DNA of 20,517 nt. Origin: Chloroflexota bacterium (GTDB lineage: Bacteria > Chloroflexota > Dehalococcoidia > SM23-28-2 > RBG-16-64-32). Positions 13,263 to 19,638 of the stretch are shown piece after piece. The stretch covers positions 1-20,517 of the forward strand of contig JADFKX010000015.1 of assembly GCA_022564695.1 (NCBI GenBank), in the 5' to 3' direction. Position 1 is the first letter of the stretch. Each line of letters begins with the position of its first letter. The notes beneath the pieces were generated by a model. That model was not told the DNA's origin and ran no database searches. It was given only the letters and a program-made list of their open reading frames with translations. The translations under genes were made by a program, and so were the position numbers.

Positions 13263-13796
13263 ATGCATCGCGTGATCGCATCCGTGAGCAAGAGGTCGAT
13301 CATAAACCGGATGGTGGGCGCCGCTCTCCTGGAACCGGAACAGTACCAGGAGGCTGCCCTGGCCCCATCCGTCAAGACTCAAGCGATCCTGGTGGTGATC
13401 GTTTCGTCGATAGCTGTGGGACTGGGCAGCCTGGGCGCTGGTCTTGTGGGATTCGTACTAGGCGCCATCGCCGGTCTGGCCAGCTGGGGCGTATACGCCT
13501 TCGCCGCCTACCGGGTCGCCATCGCTCGTTTCCAGGTGCCGCCCAGTGTTACCATCTGGGGCTCAACGTGGCGCGTCCTCGCACTGGCCAGCACGCCGCG
13601 GATATTCCTTGTCTTCACGCTTGTGCCCGGCATCGGCTTACTGGTGGGGCTGGCCGTACACGCCTGGCTACTTATCACCACCGTATCAGCACTGAGGCCC
13701 GCACTGGACCTGGACACCCGCCCTACCATCATCGTGGCGCTCAGCGGCTGGCTGCCAATGTTCCTGCTGTGGGTACTGGTCTGGCTGCTCGTCTAG
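13263..13796 (+). CDS. Yip1-like multi-pass membrane protein
   Basis: 177 residues. Seen: a polar N-terminal helix containing NRMVGAALLEPEQYQEA, which resembles the opening of bacterial YIP1-family proteins. About four to five membrane helices follow (ILVVIVSSIAVGLGSLGAGL, VGFVLGAIAGLASWGVYAFA, FLVFTLVPGIGLLVGLAVHA, IIVALSGWLPMFLLWVLVWL). Bacterial Yip1 proteins have no established reaction. The ATG at 13263 follows GGAG closely; an ATG at 13311 would match the typical family N-terminus but lacks a ribosome-binding site. It lies 93 bases after the exchanger on the same strand, and a shared transcript is possible. The minus-strand tRNA-Val follows and converges on it. Confidence 0.7.
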   Translation: MHRVIASVSKRSIINRMVGAALLEPEQYQEAALAPSVKTQAILVVIVSSIAVGLGSLGAGLVGFVLGAIAGLASWGVYAFAAYRVAIARFQVPPSVTIWGSTWRVLALASTPRIFLVFTLVPGIGLLVGLAVHAWLLITTVSALRPALDLDTRPTIIVALSGWLPMFLLWVLVWLLV

Positions 13797-13815
13797 CCAC
13801 CCGCTTGAGGATGGC

Positions 13816-13892
13816 TGGTGGGCGATGGAGGACTCGAACCTCCGACCTTCTCGGTGTAAGCGAGACGCTCTAACCAACTGAGCTAATCGCCC
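13816..13892 (-). tRNA. tRNA-Val (anticodon TAC), CCA encoded
   Basis: A full cloverleaf can be drawn on the minus strand: acceptor GGGCGAT/ATCGCCC, D stem GCTC/GAGC with loop AGTTGGTTA, and anticodon stem TCTCG/CGAGA. The anticodon loop is CTTACAC (anticodon TAC, reads GTA and related Val codons). The variable loop is AGGTC, and the T arm is GGAGG-TTCGAGT-CCTCC. Discriminator A at 13819; the CCA tail is genomically encoded at 13816-13818. The body is 74 bases. A promoter-like pair lies upstream at 13947-13976. Confidence 0.96.
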
Positions 13893-13946
13893 GCCTCAAC
13901 TGAACTTCAGCCGAACGCAGGCCTGCGGCGGAAATCACACACCTGA

Positions 13947-13976
13947 ATTGTAGCCGCCTCACCCTAGACTCCACAA
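13947..13976 (-). promoter_or_regulatory. Promoter-like site for tRNA-Val
   Basis: Minus-strand TTGTGG (13971-13976), 18-base spacer, TACAAT (13947-13952), about 48 bases before the predicted 5' leader cut region and 54 bases before the mature tRNA 5' end. Confidence 0.5.
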
Positions 13977-14064
13977 CCGCCAACCTGCCGGCATATCGCC
14001 TCCACGCCGCTGCGGTGGTATCCTTACACTCGTTGTCGGGCCGACGATCCAAGGAGTCTCCCAT

Positions 14065-14499
14065 ATGAAGATCTACCTCTCCACCGCTATTACGCGCGGT
14101 CGTCGTGAGTACGTCGATGCGGTCAGCAGGATCCGTGATGCACTCAAGGACGCTAACGTGGAGGTGCTGAACGAAAGAGTCACCGACCCCAACTTTCCCA
14201 CCACCCAAACGGATCGCGCTCAGACGATGCGGGAGCTATCCGGATGGCTGGAGGAGGCGGACGCCCTCATCGCAGAAGCGACGATCTCCAGCACGGGAGT
14301 GGGTTGTGAACTGACGTCTGTGCAGATGCAGGGTAAGCCTGTGCTGCTCCTGTACGATGCGCAGTTTGGCTTCCGCATCTCGGATTGGGTCACCCTCAGC
14401 CCGGACAAGAATGTTGAGGCCTGCCCTTACCGAGACCAGACCGAAATCGAGCGCGCGGTGAAGGAGTTCGTAGGCAGGCTGAGCGGCGCTAAGAGCTAG
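14065..14499 (+). CDS. DNPH1/Rcl-like nucleoside 2-deoxyribosyltransferase-family protein
   Basis: 144 residues, Rossmann-like NDT fold. Seen: the N-terminal strand MKIYLSTAITRGRREY (family form: strand, then a G-R phosphate/sugar loop), and the segment LSGWLEEADALIAEATISST running into GVGCEL. This matches the human DNPH1 pattern of a helix, ADVVVAEVT, then SLGVGYEL. E82 in GVGCE is the predicted catalytic glutamate of the NDT/DNPH1 family. DNPH1 hydrolyses 2'-deoxynucleoside 5'-phosphates; NDT transfers deoxyribose between bases. Which activity applies is not decided here, though the short length and DNPH1-like spacing favour hydrolase. AAGGAG precedes ATG 14065; a TACACT hexamer at 14025-14030 is a possible -10. 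Its stop overlaps the stop of the converging hypothetical gene. Confidence 0.78.
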   Translation: MKIYLSTAITRGRREYVDAVSRIRDALKDANVEVLNERVTDPNFPTTQTDRAQTMRELSGWLEEADALIAEATISSTGVGCELTSVQMQGKPVLLLYDAQFGFRISDWVTLSPDKNVEACPYRDQTEIERAVKEFVGRLSGAKS

Positions 14500-14987
14500 G
14501 CGCTGCGGAAGAGGGGAGAGAACTTGACGGGAGCGGCAACCTCATCGGTTGCAGGGGCCTCACCTTCGTCCGTCATCTCACCCTCAGGCGGCTCTTGAAT
14601 AAGGCTTTGCGCTACCGCTACGTCCGCCGCCCGCTCCTCGGCCTTATCCTCACGATGTTCTGCCTGAGCCACGGGCTCCTCGGCCCTACCCTCACGACCT
14701 TCTACCTGGTCCGCGGGCTCCTCGGCCTTGCCCTCACGGCTCTTGGCCTCCGCCGCGGGGCGCCGCGTCCCTTCGCTGCTTCCGTCTACCAGCGCGACGA
14801 CTGGGCGGTGGCTGATCTGGAACTCGCTTGACCTGCCGTTGAACACGCGGATACGACTCTCGTCGTAGCCAGCCTCAAGTAGCGTCTCCACAAGCCGTTC
14901 CGCTTTCTGCGGATCGTCCAGGATGGAGATCTCGCCGTGCTTGCTGTCGTCCTTGTCGCTAACCAGGACTATGATCGTCTCGTCCAT
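14496..14987 (-). CDS. Hypothetical protein with 14-residue tandem repeats
   Basis: 163 residues, family not recognised. Seen: a compact N-terminal domain at about 1-69 with alternating strands and helices (ETIIVLVSDKDDSKHGEISI; PQKAERLVETLLEAGYDESR; VFNGRSSEF; PVVALVDG). A charged linker and three tandem 14-residue units follow at 84-97, 98-111 and 112-125 (core RExxAEExxxxxE). The tail is acidic and ends VKFSPLFRSA. The repeats would be helical or disordered and highly charged. The start ATG 14987 has GAGG six bases upstream; the frame stays open to 15116 but without that support. It contains no signal peptide or membrane helix. The N-terminal domain might bind a small ligand or a partner, but nothing specific can be claimed. 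Confidence 0.7.
   Translation of the reverse strand: MDETIIVLVSDKDDSKHGEISILDDPQKAERLVETLLEAGYDESRIRVFNGRSSEFQISHRPVVALVDGSSEGTRRPAAEAKSREGKAEEPADQVEGREGRAEEPVAQAEHREDKAEERAADVAVAQSLIQEPPEGEMTDEGEAPATDEVAAPVKFSPLFRSA
14613..14738 (-). repeat. Three tandem 42-base units within the hypothetical gene
   Basis: Units of 42 bases encode the 14-residue repeats. The two best-preserved units match at about 34 of 42 positions by eye; the third is more diverged. The CTCCTCGGCC block recurs at the same phase in all three on the plus strand. Confidence 0.75.
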
Positions 14988-15118
14988 CAACGGCCTCGTT
15001 CCTTGATATGGGATGAAGGTTCCCTTCACCCGCTCAAAACTAGGACGCTGTGGCCTCAGACTTGTTACGCCGTGCACACCTTGAGTGCATGAATCCATGC
15101 AGATATTAGCCAGCAACC

Positions 15119-15886
15119 CTAGCGGCCGGGGCCCTTCTCACGCCTAACTGCCCGCTGCTGAACGAGCCGGCTGTAGAGCAAGAGATCGGCGTCGCTGTAA
15201 ACAGCGTCCCCCATCTCGCTGCCCCGCTTGATCGCTCTCATCGTCGCCTTGGTCAGGGCCACCGGCAGCGGCGGCATGGCGATAACCCTCTCTGCCAGTC
15301 GGCGAGCCTCCGCCATCTCCTCGCCGTCAGCCGCCACGCGGCTCAGCATTCCGTACTCATACGCCTGCGCACCCGAAAAGCGGTCGCAGGTAATCGTAAG
15401 CTCCAGCGCTCGCGACGGCCCCACCTCTCGCGATAGGCGGGGCAGCGCGTTCCAGCTCAGCGGTATGCCCAGCTCCACCTCCGGGATGGAGAACCAGGTG
15501 GACTCGCCGGCCACCCTCAGATCGCAGCACAGAGCGAGCACAACGGCGCCGCCTACAGCGAACCCATGCACGGCGGCGATCGTCACCTGGTCCAGCGACT
15601 CCAGCGCCGCCGAGGTGCGACTGCCAATACCGGAGACGTGTCGCAACGCCAGCTCGTTGTCCGGTCCGGGCTGGCCCCACTCGCTGGTGTCAGCGCCGGA
15701 GGAGAAGGCGGCGCCCTCCCCGGCCAAGATGACGACCCGCGTCTCGAAGTCTTCCGATAGCTCGCGGCACACCTCCTGCAGATCCAGGTGCATCTGACGA
15801 TTGATCGCGTTGCGCCTCTCGGGGCGATTCAGGCGCACCGTCATCAGCGGCCCCTCGCGCTCAACCTTTAGCGTCTCATACGTCAT
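15119..15886 (-). CDS. Enoyl-CoA hydratase/isomerase (crotonase) family protein
   Basis: 255 residues, full-length crotonase. Seen: VRLNRPERRNAINRQMHLDL, the oxyanion-hole segments AFSSGADTSEW (60-70) and AAVHGFAVGGAVVLALCCDL (104-123), then FSIPEVELGIPLSWNALPRL, and a C-terminal helix bundle. Of the two catalytic glutamates of rat hydratase, the Glu164 position is kept (E136) but the Glu144 position is Val116. Classical syn-hydration is therefore uncertain, and an isomerase, hydrolase or other crotonase reaction is possible. AGGAGAG precedes the ATG, with a TCGACA-18-TAGACT promoter-like pair upstream. Divergent from the LLM oxidoreductase. It ends 131 bases upstream of the start of the repeat protein on the same strand. 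Confidence 0.9.
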   Translation of the reverse strand: MTYETLKVEREGPLMTVRLNRPERRNAINRQMHLDLQEVCRELSEDFETRVVILAGEGAAFSSGADTSEWGQPGPDNELALRHVSGIGSRTSAALESLDQVTIAAVHGFAVGGAVVLALCCDLRVAGESTWFSIPEVELGIPLSWNALPRLSREVGPSRALELTITCDRFSGAQAYEYGMLSRVAADGEEMAEARRLAERVIAMPPLPVALTKATMRAIKRGSEMGDAVYSDADLLLYSRLVQQRAVRREKGPGR

Positions 15887-15919
15887 CTCTCTCTCCTATT
15901 CTCTGCGCTCGCCAGCGCC

Positions 15920-15949
15920 AGTCTACCCGCACTTGAACCTCCCTGTCGA
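15920..15949 (-). promoter_or_regulatory. Promoter-like site for the crotonase gene
   Basis: Minus-strand TCGACA (15944-15949), 18-base spacer, TAGACT (15920-15925). The predicted start near 15913 gives a leader of about 27 bases holding AGGAGAG. Confidence 0.55.
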
Positions 15950-15983
15950 CGAGCCCAACGGAGATAAGCCGGCCTCCACCTCA

Positions 15984-16013
15984 TGGACAACCGCTCGTTT
16001 TCCCGTCTACAAT
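15984..16013 (+). promoter_or_regulatory. Promoter-like site for the LLM oxidoreductase gene
   Basis: TGGACA (15984-15989), 18-base spacer, TACAAT (16008-16013). It stands back to back with the crotonase promoter, 34 bases between the -35 boxes. The predicted start near 16020 gives a 40-base leader. Confidence 0.65.
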
Positions 16014-16059
16014 GGAGCATCGCAAGCCTGCGGCGGAAGCGGGATAACGGAGGTCAGGC

Positions 16060-17154
16060 ATGAAGTTCGGTCAGCTTCACCTGTTCGAGAATCCGATGCA
16101 GCGCACGGAGAAGGAGATCGTCGACGAGCAGTTCGACATCATGGTGCGCGCCGAGGAGTTCGGCTTCGACTCCATCTGGCCAGCCGAACACCACTTCAGC
16201 GAGTACGGCTACTGCGCCTCCCCAGCGGTCACCCTCGCCGCCCTGGCCACGCGTACCCAGAACGTGCGCCTGGGTACCGGCGTCGTAGTCCTGCCACTGA
16301 ACCACCCTCTGCGGGTGGCGGAGGACTTCGCCATGCTAGACCTCCTGTCCGGCGGGCGAGTGGACCTGGGCGTAGGCCGCGGCTATCAGCCCCACGAGTT
16401 CGCCGGCTACGGCGTTGACCAGACCCGCTCAAGTGAGATGTTCCGCGAGTCAGTGGAGTTGATTCAGCGGGCGTGGACGCAGGAGCGCTTCTCTTACGAA
16501 GGTGAGTTCTACCAGGTGCACGACCTGCAGGTGCGACCCAAGCCGCTTCAGAAGCCGCACCCGCCCATCTGGATGGCCTCCCTCTCGCCGGAGACGTTCG
16601 AGCTGTGCGGTCGCTACGGCTTCAACCTCATGTGCGCGCCGGTATTCGGCTTCGACGTAAACGGCGGCGCTGCCCTCATTGAGCAATACCGGACCGCCCT
16701 GCGTAATCACGGTCGCGACCCCAAGGGCTATGAGATCGCAGGCCTCATCATGACCTACGTGGCGGAGACCACCCAACAGGCGCTATCGGACTTCCGAGAC
16801 GCCGTGATGTGGTACATGCGCACCTTCGCCAAGTACATCGCCCCGCCCAAGGGCACGCCCGCCGTCAAGACCTACGAGTTCTACGCAACCGCCCGCGATA
16901 TGTTGGCATCCGCGGAGTGGGAACGGATAGTGGCAGCGGGCTCTGTCGTCTGCGGCAGCCCAGACCAGGTAGCAGAGCGCATCGCCGAGATCCACGAACT
17001 ATGCGGCATCACCCACTACCTATCCTGGACACGCATCGGTGGCCTGGCCCACAAGAAAGTCCTGCGCAGCATGGAGCTTATGCGAGACCACGTCATGCCC
17101 CAGGTGCGACACCTGGGAGAGCACTCAGCCGCCAGACCAGCTGCTGAAGCGTAG
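16060..17154 (+). CDS. LLM-class flavin-dependent oxidoreductase (bacterial luciferase-like)
   Basis: 364 residues, TIM-barrel luciferase-like monooxygenase family. Seen: MKFGQLHLFENPM, AEEFGFDSIWPAEHHFSEYG (the classic xEHHF segment), ASPAVTLAALATRTQNVRLG, TGVVVLPLNHPLRVAEDFAM, DLLSGGRVDLGVGRGYQPHE, and PIWMASLSPETFELCGRYG. These are the flavin phosphate and ring-binding regions in the expected order. Whether it uses FMN or F420, and on what substrate, cannot be decided from sequence. GGAGG lies seven bases before ATG 16060, and a TGGACA-18-TACAAT promoter precedes it. No partner reductase is adjacent. Probably monocistronic, since the next gene is 191 bases away with its own regulatory region. 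Confidence 0.93.
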   Translation: MKFGQLHLFENPMQRTEKEIVDEQFDIMVRAEEFGFDSIWPAEHHFSEYGYCASPAVTLAALATRTQNVRLGTGVVVLPLNHPLRVAEDFAMLDLLSGGRVDLGVGRGYQPHEFAGYGVDQTRSSEMFRESVELIQRAWTQERFSYEGEFYQVHDLQVRPKPLQKPHPPIWMASLSPETFELCGRYGFNLMCAPVFGFDVNGGAALIEQYRTALRNHGRDPKGYEIAGLIMTYVAETTQQALSDFRDAVMWYMRTFAKYIAPPKGTPAVKTYEFYATARDMLASAEWERIVAAGSVVCGSPDQVAERIAEIHELCGITHYLSWTRIGGLAHKKVLRSMELMRDHVMPQVRHLGEHSAARPAAEA

Positions 17155-17232
17155 CGCCAGAGAAGCCCCTCTATACCCACACGCAGCGACCCTCATTCTC
17201 CCACTCCGGATAGCGCAGCCTCACCCCGGGCA

Positions 17233-17257
17233 GTTCACCGTTCACCTTATGTTCACC
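17233..17257 (+). repeat. GTTCACC direct repeats upstream of the TadG-like gene
   Basis: Three exact GTTCACC copies at 17233-17239, 17240-17246 and 17251-17257, the first two abutting and the third after TTAT. They lie about 35 bases upstream of the TATATT box, where an activator could bind. See findings. Confidence 0.55.
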
Positions 17258-17291
17258 CCTCAACCGCAATAAGCCATCCCCTAAGGGCGTC

Positions 17292-17299
17292 TATATTAT
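17292..17299 (+). promoter_or_regulatory. -10-like TATATTAT for the TadG-like gene
   Basis: TATATT (17292-17297) overlapping TATTAT. There is no recognisable -35 at 17-18 bases upstream, which fits an activator-dependent promoter using the GTTCACC repeats. Confidence 0.45.
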
Positions 17300-17345
17300 G
17301 GAAAGTCCCATGGCCAACCCTTTGGCTTAGTGGCAGGAGACAAGA

Positions 17346-18653
17346 GTGATAGGCCTCAAGAACAAACTAAAGCGCGTCAAGCGCCGCAACGAGAGCGGGC
17401 AGACACTGATTATGTTCGCCCTTGGGCTGGCCGTTCTCCTCGGCATGGCGGCCCTGACCATCGATGTGGGTCTCGCCTACGTCGCCCGGCGCGACATGCA
17501 GAACGCCGCCGATGCCGCCGCCCTGGCCGGCGCCGATGTCATTCTCGAAGGACAGTCCTTAGCTCTGGCAGCCAGCGCAGCCCGCGACCTCGCTCTGCAG
17601 AACGGCTACGATAACGCCGCAGCCGATGTCACGGTTACGATCAGCATCCCGCCCACCTCCGGCCCCCACAGCGGAGATAACGACTTCGTTGAGGTGCTCA
17701 TTGAGCACCCGATCGATGCCGTCATGGCGCGCGCGGTGGGCAAGACCTCATTCGAGATATCTGCTCGGGCCGTCGCCGGCATAGACAGGACACCCAAGCC
17801 CTACTCCATCATTACCCTCAGCAACACGGCCTGTCAGTCGATGCAGTTCAATGGCCAGGTGAACCTAACCATCACCGACGCCGGCACTCTGACTAACGGC
17901 GAGTGTACCGTCGACGCTTTCTCTACGACCGGCACGATAAACGTGAACACGGTCGCCAACCATGTCGTAGGCGGATGGAACATGACAGGCAATTCAGGCG
18001 ATGTAGCCCTGCCACCCAGCCGGGCCGGCCACTTCGACGACCCCCTGGCAGGAGTGCCCGTACCCGCGCCGACCAGCGCGCCCGTGCAGACCTGCCCAAC
18101 GTACGGCGGCAAGCCCGGCACGATCACCCTCCAGCCCGGCGTCTACAACTGCACCATCGACCCGCCAGGCCAATGGGGGCTCCAGTTCGAACCTGGCGAC
18201 TATTACATCACCGGCGGCATCGTCATCAATGGCGGCGGTGACGTCACTTTTGGCGCGGGGCTATACTTCCTCCAGGGCGAGGGCCTGATAATCACCGGTA
18301 ACGGCGAGGTCACCGGCGACGGCGTCACCTTCTACATCGATGAGGGTGAGGTCACCTTGACCGGCACCAGCGACACGCAGCTCACGGCGCCTACCAGCGG
18401 CACGTACGAGGGAATCGTTATCTTCCAGAACCGCACTCTGGCCACCACCGTGAATATGAGCGGTGACGCTATCGCGGGCGGATGGGGCGCCGTATACGCC
18501 GCCGGCGCTCAGATAAACCTGGCCGGCAACGCCGGCAGTACTTTGCACCAGTTCATCTCCGACACGTTCCTAATGAACGGCAACTCCACCATTACAATCG
18601 ATTACTTCGATGGCTTCTTGGTGGCTGCACCCGTCATGAGCCTCGTCGAGTAG
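17346..18653 (+). CDS. TadG-like pilus-assembly/surface protein with beta-rich C-terminal region
   Basis: 435 residues. Seen: a basic N-terminus (LKNKLKRVKRRN), then ESGQTLIMFALGLAVLLGMA, ALTIDVGLAYVARRDMQNAA and DAAALAGAD at about 16-64. This is the type IV pilin-like helix of the TadG N-terminal (TadE/G-like) domain, which anchors the protein in the membrane with the rest outside. A long beta-rich region follows from about 150, with turn repeats rich in G, N and T (FNGQVNLTITDAGTL; GLIITGNGEVTGDGVTFYID; INLAGNAG), suggesting a right-handed beta-helix. Start GTG 17346 with AGGAGA five bases upstream. No other tad gene is in the window and a terminator follows, so it is probably a single-gene unit. 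Adhesion or a minor pilus role is inference. Confidence 0.85.
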   Translation: MIGLKNKLKRVKRRNESGQTLIMFALGLAVLLGMAALTIDVGLAYVARRDMQNAADAAALAGADVILEGQSLALAASAARDLALQNGYDNAAADVTVTISIPPTSGPHSGDNDFVEVLIEHPIDAVMARAVGKTSFEISARAVAGIDRTPKPYSIITLSNTACQSMQFNGQVNLTITDAGTLTNGECTVDAFSTTGTINVNTVANHVVGGWNMTGNSGDVALPPSRAGHFDDPLAGVPVPAPTSAPVQTCPTYGGKPGTITLQPGVYNCTIDPPGQWGLQFEPGDYYITGGIVINGGGDVTFGAGLYFLQGEGLIITGNGEVTGDGVTFYIDEGEVTLTGTSDTQLTAPTSGTYEGIVIFQNRTLATTVNMSGDAIAGGWGAVYAAGAQINLAGNAGSTLHQFISDTFLMNGNSTITIDYFDGFLVAAPVMSLVE

Positions 18654-18690
18654 CCCGGCTCGATACACAACCGACGATAACCACGCATTC

Positions 18691-18733
18691 GGCCGTCCTC
18701 AGGCTTGCTGCGCTCTGAGGGCGGCCCCCTTTT
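18691..18733 (+). terminator. Intrinsic terminator after the TadG-like gene
   Basis: Stem GGCCGTCCTCAG (18691-18702) with CTGAGGGCGGCC (18715-18726), 11 of 12 canonical pairs plus one G-U, 12-base loop, then CCC and TTTT (18730-18733). It can also stop minus-strand transcripts from the SDR gene, which ends at 18741. Confidence 0.75.
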
Positions 18734-18740
18734 ATGTCGC

Positions 18741-19628
18741 CTACGGCGACTCTGAGGGCGGCTCCAATGCATCGGCGGCGGATGGTTCCGCAAGCTCCCC
18801 GATAGCATCCAAAGGCATACCTTCGACGCCAGAGCGAGCGCCCGGATTCAGCCAGAACAGGCGCAGCGCCCAATCGGCCAGCCCCGGCGCCAGCGGGTAG
18901 GCGTTGACGGCGACGAAGTCCGCCAACGTAACGTAGGTATCGCGAAGGTTCCAGCGCACGGCCTGAACGATGCGCTGCCCGACGGCCGCCGGGCCCGCCG
19001 ATCGCAAGTACGCGGGCAGGTCAGGCACGTCCACCTCACGCAGCATATTCTCCTGGAACGACGTGTCGGTAAGCCCCGGATAGACCGTGCTCACGCCGAT
19101 GCCGGTGCCCGCCAGCTCGGAGCGGAGGGCGTTGGTGATGGCGGTGAGGGCAAACTTGGTGGCGCTATAGGCGCCCAGATAGGGCGTCGCCACCTTACCC
19201 GCGACAGACGAGACGTTGACGATATGACCGCGACGCTGAGGCCGCATGTAAGGGACGATGGCCTGAATGCAGTGTACGGCGCCCCAGAAGTTGACGTTGA
19301 ACAGATGGTGCATGTTGTCCAGGCTGCCGGTCGCGATCGGCGCGAACAGCCCTACGCCGGCGTTGTTCACCAGCACATCCACACTATCGAACTCCTCAAC
19401 GGTGCGGCGCACCAGCGCCTCCACAGCCAGCCGGTCGGTCACATCAGTCGGGACAACAAGACGACGCCCCGGGTAATCGGCAAGCTCGCCGGCCAGGGCA
19501 TCCAGCTTATCGCGGCTGCGTGAGGCGAGGACAACGTGGGCGCGCCGGCGGGCGAACTCATGCGCTGTCGCGCGTCCGATCCCTGACGAAGCGCCCGTGA
19601 TTATTACGGTGCGTCCGTCTACGTGCAA
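18741..19628 (-). CDS. Short-chain dehydrogenase/reductase (SDR)
   Basis: 295 residues, classical SDR. Seen: the cofactor loop TGASSGIG at 11-18, NNAG at 88-91, catalytic N113, S141 in NVSSVAG, and YSATK with Y154 and K158. YPGLTDT follows. Basic residues after the second strand (SRSRDK) favour NADP(H). The length beyond about 250 is a C-terminal extension (ADWALRLFWLNPGARS onward) with an acidic, Pro-rich tail. The start is TTG 19628: it has GAGGA eight bases upstream and lies 10 bases after the phaC stop, so the pair is very likely co-transcribed. An acetoacetyl-CoA reductase (PhaB) role is suggested only by this neighbour; the extension is unlike typical PhaB. The exact substrate is unknown. 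Confidence 0.88.
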   Translation of the reverse strand: MHVDGRTVIITGASSGIGRATAHEFARRRAHVVLASRSRDKLDALAGELADYPGRRLVVPTDVTDRLAVEALVRRTVEEFDSVDVLVNNAGVGLFAPIATGSLDNMHHLFNVNFWGAVHCIQAIVPYMRPQRRGHIVNVSSVAGKVATPYLGAYSATKFALTAITNALRSELAGTGIGVSTVYPGLTDTSFQENMLREVDVPDLPAYLRSAGPAAVGQRIVQAVRWNLRDTYVTLADFVAVNAYPLAPGLADWALRLFWLNPGARSGVEGMPLDAIGELAEPSAADALEPPSESP

Positions 19629-19638
19629 GCGATCGTCC

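Noticed and set aside
12546..13382. Open minus-strand frame opposite the cation exchanger
   Set aside because: Polar, Gly/Arg/Gln-rich shadow of a clear membrane-protein gene; no ribosome-binding site or motif.
14988..15116. 43-codon upstream extension of the repeat protein
   Set aside because: GAGG is well placed before ATG 14987, and the extension has no structure or support.
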